Origin: JAVBPR01 sp031549485
Lineage (GTDB): Bacteria > Bacillota > Clostridia > Oscillospirales > Feifaniaceae
Direction of reading: 5' to 3'
Assembly (NCBI GenBank): GCA_031549485.1
Contig: JAVBPR010000031.1
Span: forward strand, 1-27,853
DNA: 27,853 nucleotides
Shown: positions 1 through 6,724 of the stretch, in pieces
Position numbering within the stretch: position 1 is the stretch's first letter
How the letters are laid out: each line of letters begins with the position of its first letter
Translations under genes and position numbers: made by a program
The notes under the pieces: model-generated
Databases searched by the model: none
The model's input: the letters and a program-made list of their open reading frames with translations, nothing else
Told to the model about the DNA's origin: nothing

Positions 1-11
1 AAATTAAAGAG

Positions 12-248
12 ATGAAATTCGAAGAGGCATTAAAAAGGCTTGATGAAATTTTGAAATCTCTCGAAAAAGGTGATGCGCCGCTTGACGAATCTGTTGCGCT
101 TTTTGAAGAGGGGGTTGCGCTTTCCCGTAGATGCAACGAACTTCTTGACAGCGCGGAGCAAAAAGTTACGATGCTTTCAAAAGATGAAAACGGCGCGCTT
201 GCCGAAAAGGATTTTTTCAGCGGAGAAACTTCGCTTAAGGGGGAATAA
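12..248 (+). CDS. xseB: Exodeoxyribonuclease VII small subunit
   Basis: The 78-residue product matches the small subunit of exonuclease VII in size and sequence. It opens with the family pattern MKFEEALKRLDEILKSLEKG, followed by the LDESVALFEEGVAL segment. XseB is a short helical protein that binds the large XseA subunit in the cytoplasm and helps degrade single-stranded DNA to oligonucleotides. The ATG at 12 follows an AAAGAG Shine-Dalgarno-like site. xseA would be expected just upstream, outside the window. The gene ends 3 nt before the ispA ATG. The xseB-ispA order is standard in Firmicutes and leads into the OLE/dxs block. The C-terminal segment after residue 55 is less conserved in the family. 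Confidence 0.93.
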   Translation: MKFEEALKRLDEILKSLEKGDAPLDESVALFEEGVALSRRCNELLDSAEQKVTMLSKDENGALAEKDFFSGETSLKGE

Positions 249-251
249 TTG

Positions 252-1121
252 ATGCAGGATTATTTAAAAATAATCAATGAGCGCATCGATGCCTTGGTAA
301 ACGATTCGGTTCCCGAAGCCGAGTTGCTCCAAAAAAGCATGAAATACAGTATGTCAGCAGGAGGGAAGAGGATTCGTCCCACGCTTGTGCTCGAATTCTG
401 TCGCCTTTGTTGCGATGAGCCGGAAAAGGCTTTAAATTTCGCTGTTGCGCTTGAATGCATTCATACAGCCTCGCTTATTCACGACGATTTGCCATGTATG
501 GACAATGACGATTTCCGCAGGGGAAAGCCGACAAATCATAAGATTTTCGGCGAGGCTGTCGCCGTGTGCGCGGGCGACGCGCTTATAACGCTTGCATTCA
601 GGCTTGCTGCAACCTCTGTAGCCGGACATGAACTGCCGGAGAAAGTTCTAATTGAGGGAGTTCGGGTTCTTGCCGACGCCACGGGATATAAAGGGATGAT
701 AGGCGGTCAGGTTATCGACCTTATAAGCGAAGGGAAAATAATTGACAACGAGACTCTTGAGCTGCTTCACAGCATGAAGACAGGCGCGCTTATTAGGGCG
801 GCCGCGCTTTTGGGATGTATAGCCGGCGGCGCAGATGCCGAAAAAACGGCGGCGGCTGTTAAATATGCCGAAAATATCGGACTCGCTTTCCAAATTGTGG
901 ACGACATTCTTGATGTCGAAGGCGATGCCGAAAAACTCGGCAAAACCCTCGGAAAAGACAGCGAAAGCGGTAAAAGCACCTTTGTCAGTAATCTCGGGAT
1001 TATCTCGGCAAAAAATATAGCGAAGGAACTCACAATGGAAGCGGCAGCAGGGCTTTCGGTTTTCGAGCAGCCCGATTATCTTCAAAATCTTGCGTCAGAG
1101 CTTTTGACTCGTGACCACTAA
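252..1121 (+). CDS. ispA: Polyprenyl synthetase (geranyl/farnesyl diphosphate synthase)
   Basis: The 289-residue product condenses isopentenyl diphosphate with allylic diphosphates to make C10-C20 prenyl diphosphates. The first Asp-rich motif DDLPCMD is at about residues 78-84, with GGKRIRP upstream at about 37-43. The second Asp-rich motif DDILD is at about 217-221. These are the Mg-diphosphate binding sites of the trans-prenyltransferase fold, and the length is normal for farnesyl or geranylgeranyl diphosphate synthase. A TTG at 249 lies directly before the ATG at 252. I chose the ATG because the GGGGGA site at 239-244 is better spaced to it. The gene sits between xseB and a PAP2-like gene, and dxs of the same pathway lies downstream past the OLE RNA. 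Exact chain length cannot be read from sequence. Confidence 0.93.
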   Translation: MQDYLKIINERIDALVNDSVPEAELLQKSMKYSMSAGGKRIRPTLVLEFCRLCCDEPEKALNFAVALECIHTASLIHDDLPCMDNDDFRRGKPTNHKIFGEAVAVCAGDALITLAFRLAATSVAGHELPEKVLIEGVRVLADATGYKGMIGGQVIDLISEGKIIDNETLELLHSMKTGALIRAAALLGCIAGGADAEKTAAAVKYAENIGLAFQIVDDILDVEGDAEKLGKTLGKDSESGKSTFVSNLGIISAKNIAKELTMEAAAGLSVFEQPDYLQNLASELLTRDH

Positions 1122-1132
1122 GGAGAATTTGT

Positions 1133-1576
1133 TTGGAATTTTTTATCGAGCTTATAAATAATCACCTTCTGCAATCGGCTTTTCTCGCGTGGGCTATTGC
1201 CCAGCTTTTAAAGATTTTCACCTCATGGGCAATAACAAAAAAGTTTGATATTCGCCTTGTTTTCTCCGCCGGAGGGATGCCGAGCTCGCATACCGCGCTT
1301 CTGACCGCGCTCACTTATTCTATCGGTGAAACAGGCGGCGCGGGAACCCCTGTTTTTGCGGTTGCTATCTGCATTCTCCTTGTCGTCATGTATGACGCGG
1401 CAGGTGTTAGGCGCGAAGCGGGCAAACACGCAAGCCTTTTAAACATCCTTGTTGAGGATTGGGAGAAAAAACACGGAGAAATCACCGATCAAACGCTGAA
1501 AGAAATTATCGGGCATACGCCGATAGAAGTATTGGGCGGGTTTATTTTGGGCATAATAGTAGCCGCTCTTTTTTAA
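1133..1576 (+). CDS. Divergent PAP2 family membrane protein (YuiD-like)
   Basis: The 147-residue product belongs to the divergent PAP2 (DUF212/YuiD-like) group. The diagnostic segment is GGMPSSHTALLTAL, followed by a hydrophobic stretch and then MYDAAGVRREAGKHA. The SSHT part resembles the phosphatase SxxxH motif of PAP2 enzymes. Three or four hydrophobic segments (about residues 5-30, 45-65, 75-95 and 130-147) predict an integral membrane protein. The TTG at 1133 is preceded by AAGGAGA at 1120-1126 with good spacing. It follows ispA by 11 nt and directly precedes the OLE RNA promoter. A role in prenyl or lipid phosphate turnover is an inference from neighbours; the family's reaction is not established to my knowledge. 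Confidence 0.85.
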   Translation: MEFFIELINNHLLQSAFLAWAIAQLLKIFTSWAITKKFDIRLVFSAGGMPSSHTALLTALTYSIGETGGAGTPVFAVAICILLVVMYDAAGVRREAGKHASLLNILVEDWEKKHGEITDQTLKEIIGHTPIEVLGGFILGIIVAALF

Positions 1577-1585
1577 ATAGCTTAT

Positions 1586-1614
1586 TTGAAATAATATTAT
1601 AAATATGCTAATAT
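1586..1614 (+). promoter_or_regulatory. Sigma-A promoter for the OLE RNA
   Basis: A -35 box TTGAAA (1586-1591) and a -10 box TAATAT (1609-1614) are separated by 17 nt. TG at 1606-1607 makes the -10 an extended one (TGcTAATAT). A start about 7 nt downstream falls at about 1621, the first base of the stem that closes the OLE RNA. This suggests the RNA has its own primary transcript besides any read-through from ispA. Confidence 0.75.
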
Positions 1615-1620
1615 ATCTAT

Positions 1621-2219
1621 TAAGTTGGTGGCAGCTGTATTCTAGTCAGAGCTGTCGGTCCGTAAGACGGGGCTAAAAATCCGTTAAATGGCATATCGAT
1701 GAAACTTTTTGTGCTTGCTTCAAACGCCCAGTTTGGGGTGGGTGCTGAAAGGTAGGTTTGCGGGCTACTGTCAATGGCATGATGGAACGACCCGCTTACC
1801 ATGGAGGCCTAAAATGTGCGACGGTCGGCGCGGCAATGCCCGGCGCGGCGTACAGATTAGGGTTAACCTGCATTGCGGTTCTTTGTGAGCTGTGTGCAGA
1901 GTAGCCAGCCTTGAGTGGTTTTCTGCGGATAAGGGATCACGCCGGTTTTGCATGGCCATGCAGAACACGGCTATCGCCCTTTGAAACGAAAGCTGCAAAA
2001 GAGGATAAGGACTGAAAAAGCCTGTAGAGGAAAACTCCTAGACTGTTAAAACAAAGGGATTGCAGTGCGGACTAAGTGGCTATCGAGTACGTATTACGGT
2101 GACGTATACGCTTAAGCTTTAAAGGGAAACCGCTCTTATGGCAACAAAGAGTAGCTTATGGGGAAATCCAACTCGACCTAAGCCGCAAGATTTACTTTTG
2201 TTTTTTGTCCACTAACTTA
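1621..2219 (+). ncRNA. ole: OLE RNA (ornate, large, extremophilic RNA)
   Basis: This is a gene-free stretch of about 600 nt between a PAP2-like gene and an oapA-type gene in the ispA-dxs-tlyA-argR-recN cluster, which is the classical OLE locus of Firmicutes. Its ends pair: 1621-1631 with 2209-2219 form an 11-bp helix with one G-U pair. Internal hairpins are visible, for example 1946-1953 with 1958-1965 closed by a GGCC loop, extended outward by 1941-1945 with 1966-1971. No credible protein is encoded on either strand, and local base composition differs from the coding flanks. In Bacillus halodurans, OLE RNA is abundant, localises to the membrane through OapA, and is linked to growth under cold, alcohol and Mg2+ stress. 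Identification rests on synteny, length, paired ends and resemblance; a covariance search was not possible here. Confidence 0.88.
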
Positions 2220-2240
2220 TTTGATTATTTTAGGAGAAAT

Positions 2241-2816
2241 ATGCCGAGTTCTGAAAAGAAAAAAGCAAAAAACGGAAAAAATAGCGGAAAAACATGGATA
2301 GTTAAAATAGTAATTATCACATTTATCATTTCGGTTATGCTGTCTGTTCTATCTTCAAGCGTGCTTGAGAATGTTAACATTGGCATCGCCGTTATCTTTT
2401 TATTGCTTTTTATCATTGTCAATATTATTTTTGATATTGTAGGAACATCGGTCACCGCTGCTACCGAAACACAGTTTCACTCGATGGCGGCTAAAAAGGT
2501 GGATGCCGCAACCGAAGCAATTTCGCTTATACGCAGGGCGGATGTCGTCTCAAATTTTTGCAACGACGTTATCGGCGATATTTGCGGAATCATAAGCGGA
2601 ACAACCGGCGCGGTTATCGTTACTTTCATTTCAAAAACCGGATTTAATGCTGTACTTGCCGGAATTATCGTTACGGCAATTACAGCTTCACTTATTGTCG
2701 GGGGCAAGGCTTTCGGCAAATCGCTTGCCGTGTCGCACAGCGAAAAGATAGTATATTTAGTTGCGAAGATTATTACTTTCTTTAAAAGTCTTTTCAAGAG
2801 AAAAAGAGAGGATTAA
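2241..2816 (+). CDS. oapA: OLE-associated membrane protein OapA
   Basis: The 191-residue product has a Lys-rich N-terminus (about 1-18), two hydrophobic segments at about 19-41 and 46-67, a polar middle, two more segments at about 110-130 and 134-153, and a basic C-terminal tail (KSLFKRKRED). This four-helix layout, the size and the place between the OLE RNA and dxs match OapA, which binds OLE RNA and anchors it to the membrane. Asp-Gly-Thr patches (DIVGT at 65-69; D113 and GT at 120-121) lie in or beside the hydrophobic segments. The ATG at 2241 is chosen because AGGAGA at 2232-2237 is ideally spaced. A TTG at 2205 would give 12 more residues, but it lies where the OLE closing stem forms and has no Shine-Dalgarno site. 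The gene stops 3 nt before dxs. Confidence 0.87.
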   Translation: MPSSEKKKAKNGKNSGKTWIVKIVIITFIISVMLSVLSSSVLENVNIGIAVIFLLLFIIVNIIFDIVGTSVTAATETQFHSMAAKKVDAATEAISLIRRADVVSNFCNDVIGDICGIISGTTGAVIVTFISKTGFNAVLAGIIVTAITASLIVGGKAFGKSLAVSHSEKIVYLVAKIITFFKSLFKRKRED

Positions 2817-2819
2817 AGA

Positions 2820-4658
2820 ATGCCTGTTCTTGATAAAATCAGCGGCCCGGAATCGCTTTCAAAACTTAGTACAACCGAACTGTTGGCTCTGTGCGCCGAG
2901 CTTCGCTCTTTTTTAATATCCAATATTTCTGTTACCGGCGGTCATTTGGCCGCGAATTTAGGGGTGGTAGAGCTTACTGTCGCGCTTCTTAGAACCTTTG
3001 ATTTTCCTCTTGATAAAATTGTTTTTGATGTCGGGCATCAAAGCTACGTATATAAAATTTTGACCGACAGGAAAGACGTATTTAAGACCTTGCGTCAAAA
3101 AGATGGGATTTGTGGATTTCCGCGGCCGGATGAAAGCAAATTCGATTCTTTTGCAACCGGTCACGCAAGCACTTCTATTTCTGCGGCGCTCGGACTTTCG
3201 GTCGCCATGCGGCTTTCGGGAGATATGCATTCGGCGATTGCGGTTATCGGTGACGGCGCGCTGACAGGCGGGCTTGCCTTTGAGGGGCTTAACAACGCCG
3301 GCCGTTATGGAAAAAATCTTATAGTAATTCTCAATGATAACGAGCAGGCAATCGATAAAAATGTCGGCGCTGTTTCGAGATATCTTTCACAACTTACGAC
3401 AACCGAAAACTATTTCAAAGTAAAAGACGAAACGAAGCGAATTGTCAAAAACATCCCGCTTGTCGGCGATAAACTTTACAAAGCCATTCATTTCACAAAA
3501 GCGGCGGCAAAAGATATTGTTTCGACAGGCTCAATTTTCGAGCAGTTCGGATTTACATATTTCGGACCGATAGACGGTCATGATTTACATCAGCTTGAGA
3601 CGGTGCTGAAAAGAGCAAAACAGCTTTCTGAGCCCGTTTTTATACATATCAAAACACAAAAGGGGAAGGGTTATTCCTTTGCGGAAGCCCGTCCGGAAAA
3701 ATTTCACGGAATCGCTGATTTTAATATCGAAAGCGGCGAGCCGAATATTACGGCGGGGAAAACATTTTCCGCCGCATTCGGCGATTATATTTGCGAAAAA
3801 GCGAAAAACGACAGTAAAATTTGTGCCGTCACTGCCGCGATGAAAGACGGTGTCGGCTTAAAAGATTTTTCGCAAAAATATAATGGGCGCTGCTTTGATG
3901 TCGGTATTGCGGAGGGGCATGCGGTTACCTTTGCGGCAGGGCTTGCAAAGGGCGGACAAAAACCGGTTGTAGCCGTTTATTCAACGTTTTTCCAAAGAGC
4001 TTATGATAATATTATTCACGATGTTTCGCTACAAAAACTGCCTGTAATATTTGCGGTTGACCGAGCGGGTCTTGTCGGCGAGGACGGAGACACTCATCAG
4101 GGGATTTTTGATGTTCCGATGTTTTATCCGATTCCTAATCTTTCGATTTATTCGCCGCATAATTACGAAAGCCTGAAAAATTCATTTGATGATGCTTTTT
4201 CATACGGCTTGCTCGCGGCTGTAAGGTACCCGCGCGGCGGAGAAATAATATCTAAATCCGAAAAACTCGATGATTTTATATACGGGTACAATTATAAAAG
4301 AGCAAGAGTATTATTTGTTACATACGGCAGAATGATAGGCATTTGCGAGGCTGCGGCGGATGAACTGAAATCCGCGGGGGTAATCGGGCTAACAAAGATA
4401 AAACCTATAGATTTAAGCAAAATTTTGTCCTTTGCGCGCAAGGCGGAAAAGATAGTTTTCGTTGAGGAAACGATTAAAACCGGCGGAGCCGGCGAATATT
4501 TCGGCGCAATGCTAAAAGAGCGCGGTATAAATGTAAAATACAAAATCAAAGCAATTCCCGATGATTTTGTGCCCCACGGCACGGTAAACGAGCAGCTTGC
4601 GCTATGCGGACTTGACAAAGCGTCGCTTGTTGAGGCGGTGAAAAATTTTGACAAATAA
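2820..4658 (+). CDS. dxs: 1-deoxy-D-xylulose-5-phosphate synthase
   Basis: The 612-residue product has the usual length and is the thiamine-diphosphate enzyme that joins pyruvate and glyceraldehyde 3-phosphate in the first step of the MEP isoprenoid pathway. Visible landmarks are GGHLAANLG at about 40-48, VGHQSY at about 71-76 and GDGALTGGLAFEGLNN at about 144-159, the ThDP/Mg site, ending in NDNE. Later come the pyrimidine-domain segment DRAGLVGEDGDTHQGIFD, the AVRYPRGG region and a C-terminal PHGTVNEQL motif. The ATG at 2820 follows GAGAGGA. It is packed between oapA and tlyA; its end overlaps tlyA by 11 nt, suggesting coupled translation. With ispA it supplies prenyl diphosphate precursors. 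Confidence 0.97.
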   Translation: MPVLDKISGPESLSKLSTTELLALCAELRSFLISNISVTGGHLAANLGVVELTVALLRTFDFPLDKIVFDVGHQSYVYKILTDRKDVFKTLRQKDGICGFPRPDESKFDSFATGHASTSISAALGLSVAMRLSGDMHSAIAVIGDGALTGGLAFEGLNNAGRYGKNLIVILNDNEQAIDKNVGAVSRYLSQLTTTENYFKVKDETKRIVKNIPLVGDKLYKAIHFTKAAAKDIVSTGSIFEQFGFTYFGPIDGHDLHQLETVLKRAKQLSEPVFIHIKTQKGKGYSFAEARPEKFHGIADFNIESGEPNITAGKTFSAAFGDYICEKAKNDSKICAVTAAMKDGVGLKDFSQKYNGRCFDVGIAEGHAVTFAAGLAKGGQKPVVAVYSTFFQRAYDNIIHDVSLQKLPVIFAVDRAGLVGEDGDTHQGIFDVPMFYPIPNLSIYSPHNYESLKNSFDDAFSYGLLAAVRYPRGGEIISKSEKLDDFIYGYNYKRARVLFVTYGRMIGICEAAADELKSAGVIGLTKIKPIDLSKILSFARKAEKIVFVEETIKTGGAGEYFGAMLKERGINVKYKIKAIPDDFVPHGTVNEQLALCGLDKASLVEAVKNFDK

Positions 4659-5454
4659 AATACGCCTTGACGCCGCTTTAGTTGAGCGGGGGCTTGAAGC
4701 GAGCAGAGAAAGGGCAAAAGCCCTTATAATGAGCGGAATCGTCTATGTCGACAATCAAAAAGCCGATAAAGCAGGGCTTTTTGTTACCGAGAATAACAAA
4801 ATCGAGATAATCGGCAAAAAACTTAAATACGTCAGCCGCGGCGGATTAAAACTTGAGAAAGCGGCCGAGGCCTGGAATCTTGATTTCAGCGGGAAAATCT
4901 GTATGGATATCGGCGCATCAACGGGCGGTTTTACCGATTTTATGCTTCAAAACGGTGCTGCAAAAGTTTATGCCGTCGATGTAGGTTACGGTCAGCTTGC
5001 CTGGTCGCTTCGAACCGACGATAGGGTTGTGAATTTAGAGAGAACGAATTTCCGATATATTGAAAAAGAAAAGATTGAGCCGCTTGATTTTGCTAGCGTT
5101 GATGTTTCTTTTATTTCGCTTTCGCATATTTTTCCGACAATGTTTGAGCTGCTGCGCGAAGACGGAGAAGCGGTTTGCCTTATAAAGCCCCAATTTGAGG
5201 CCGGTCGCGAAAAGGTCGGAAAAAAAGGCGTAGTAAGGGAAGAAATAACGCATATTGAAGTTATCGAAAAATGCGCCAGCGAGGCGGAAAAGATAGGGTT
5301 TTGCGTTGTCGCGATAGAATATTCGCCTATTAAAGGCCCTGAGGGGAATATAGAATTTTTGCTGTATTTGAAAAAATCGGAAAGCGCGCAAAGTCTTAAA
5401 ATATCCGCGGAAGAAACTGTGAAGCGCGCTCATGCGGAGCTAATAAAGGAGTAA
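4648..5454 (+). CDS. tlyA: TlyA family rRNA 2'-O-methyltransferase
   Basis: The 268-residue product starts with an S4 RNA-binding domain (RLDAALVERGLEASRERAKA) and continues with an FtsJ/RrmJ-like SAM domain containing DIGASTGGFTD and VDVGYGQLAW. TlyA (YqxC) proteins methylate ribose 2'-OH groups of rRNA; in mycobacteria they modify 16S and 23S rRNA, and hemolysin names are historical. The TTG start at 4648 lies inside the end of dxs, with a GAGGCGGTG Shine-Dalgarno-like site upstream. Starting at the TTG preserves the S4 domain from its first residues. The gene ends 2 nt before nadK. Confidence 0.93.
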   Translation: MTNKIRLDAALVERGLEASRERAKALIMSGIVYVDNQKADKAGLFVTENNKIEIIGKKLKYVSRGGLKLEKAAEAWNLDFSGKICMDIGASTGGFTDFMLQNGAAKVYAVDVGYGQLAWSLRTDDRVVNLERTNFRYIEKEKIEPLDFASVDVSFISLSHIFPTMFELLREDGEAVCLIKPQFEAGREKVGKKGVVREEITHIEVIEKCASEAEKIGFCVVAIEYSPIKGPEGNIEFLLYLKKSESAQSLKISAEETVKRAHAELIKE

Positions 5455-5456
5455 GT

Positions 5457-6266
5457 ATGAAAGTTGGTATTATAACAAAAAACAGCGCGGAAGCTGAAAA
5501 AACTGCCGCGTCTGTTATAAAAAAGTTAAAATCGCTCTCTATTACTCCGATTACCTCTAATTTAGAAACCGAAAACACTGATTTGATTATTTCGGTCGGC
5601 GGAGACGGAACTTTTTTGCAAAGCGCGTTTGTATCGGGCGACAGGCAAATTCCCATTTTAGGAATCAATATGGGCAAGGTAGGATATTTGACAGAGCTTG
5701 AAAACAGCGAAATCGACGAACTCTCGCGGATTTCCACCGGGGATTTTCAAATAGAAGAGCGGATGATGCTTGACGCCGAGATAATAAGAGATGGGGTACA
5801 GATTTCCGCTTTCCGCGCGCTTAACGACGCCGCCATAAAGAATGGCCATGTCGCGCGAATGCTTGATATAACACTTTCCTGCAACGGCGAAAAGATTTCG
5901 GAATACCGCGCCGACGGCATACTTGCCAGCACACCGACAGGCTCGACGGCGTATTCGCTTTCGGCGGGCGGACCGGTTATCGATCCTGTGATGAGCTGCT
6001 TGCTTATCATTGCGATTTGCCCGCATTCGATAAATTCGCGACCGATTCTTTTTTCGGACAAATCACTGCTTTGTGCCGAGGTTTCGAATTTAACCGAAAA
6101 AGACGCTTTTTTGACAATAGACGGCAGGGAAAGCGCCGAGCTTTTTGAAAACGACAAGGTTTTAATAAAAAAATCAAAGATTGTTACAAAAGTTGTAAGG
6201 CTTAAAAATGTGAACTTTAACGAAACGCTAAATAAAAAGTTCGGAAGCGTGGGGAGCGGCAAATGA
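5457..6266 (+). CDS. nadK: NAD kinase
   Basis: The 269-residue product phosphorylates NAD to NADP in the cytoplasm. The GGDGT motif is at about residues 48-52, and the substrate segment TPTGSTAYSLSAGGP follows in the second half; both are hallmarks of the family. Length is typical. AAGGAG at 5447-5452 overlaps the tlyA stop and precedes the ATG at 5457 with proper spacing. The stop overlaps the argR start by 4 nt (ATGA), so translation is likely coupled. The tlyA-nadK-argR-recN order is common in Clostridia. Confidence 0.96.
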   Translation: MKVGIITKNSAEAEKTAASVIKKLKSLSITPITSNLETENTDLIISVGGDGTFLQSAFVSGDRQIPILGINMGKVGYLTELENSEIDELSRISTGDFQIEERMMLDAEIIRDGVQISAFRALNDAAIKNGHVARMLDITLSCNGEKISEYRADGILASTPTGSTAYSLSAGGPVIDPVMSCLLIIAICPHSINSRPILFSDKSLLCAEVSNLTEKDAFLTIDGRESAELFENDKVLIKKSKIVTKVVRLKNVNFNETLNKKFGSVGSGK

Positions 6267-6712
6267 AAAATATAAGACAAAGCAAAATTTTGGAATTTAT
6301 TTCAAAAATGAATATAGAGACACAGGAAGAGCTTGTGGCGCTGCTTCAGAAAAACGGTTTTAATGTTACCCAGGCGACGGTCAGCAGAGATATAAAAGAG
6401 CTTCGCCTTATTAAAGTTCAATATGAGAGCGGCAGGTCAAAATATGCGGCGTCAAGCCAGCTGACGCATTTTACACCGCAACCGAAATTCAATAAAATCC
6501 TTTCCGATTCGGTGATTAAAACGGATTTTGCCGGTAATATTGCGGTTATCAAATGCCATACAGGCATGGCTATGGCCGCCGCCACAGCGATTGACGCTAT
6601 GAATTCTTCCGAGATTGTCGGCGCTGTTGCCGGCGATGATACAGTGATAGTGGTTCTTCGCGGCGAAAAAGACGCGGCGGATTTTGCTGGCGGGATAAAT
6701 AAACTTCTTTAA
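6263..6712 (+). CDS. argR: Arginine repressor ArgR/AhrC
   Basis: The 149-residue product matches ArgR in length and layout. An N-terminal winged helix contains QATVSRDIKELRLIKV at about 38-53. The C-terminal oligomerisation and arginine-binding domain ends in AVAGDDTVIVVLRG, equivalent to the family GTIAGDDT motif that binds arginine. ArgR hexamers bind ARG boxes to repress arginine biosynthesis and activate catabolism. The ATG overlaps the nadK stop. No arginine genes are in this window, so its targets must lie elsewhere. The argR-recN pair is conserved in Firmicutes. Confidence 0.95.
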   Translation: MKNIRQSKILEFISKMNIETQEELVALLQKNGFNVTQATVSRDIKELRLIKVQYESGRSKYAASSQLTHFTPQPKFNKILSDSVIKTDFAGNIAVIKCHTGMAMAAATAIDAMNSSEIVGAVAGDDTVIVVLRGEKDAADFAGGINKLL

Positions 6713-6724
6713 GCGGGTATTTAT

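Noticed and set aside
1620..1998. Minus-strand open frames at 1620-1802 and 1771-1998
   Set aside because: They lie antisense to the OLE RNA, have no ribosome site and show low-quality, Pro/Arg/Ser-rich translations; they follow from a long structured non-coding stretch.
1577..2240. Group II intron, RNase P RNA or tmRNA in the long gene-free stretch
   Set aside because: No intron domain V, no RNase P core sequences and no tRNA-like ends were seen, whereas synteny with ispA, oapA and dxs and the paired ends fit OLE RNA.
2205..2240. Longer oapA starting at TTG 2205
   Set aside because: No Shine-Dalgarno site and it covers the 3' arm of the OLE stem; ATG 2241 has an ideal AGGAGA.
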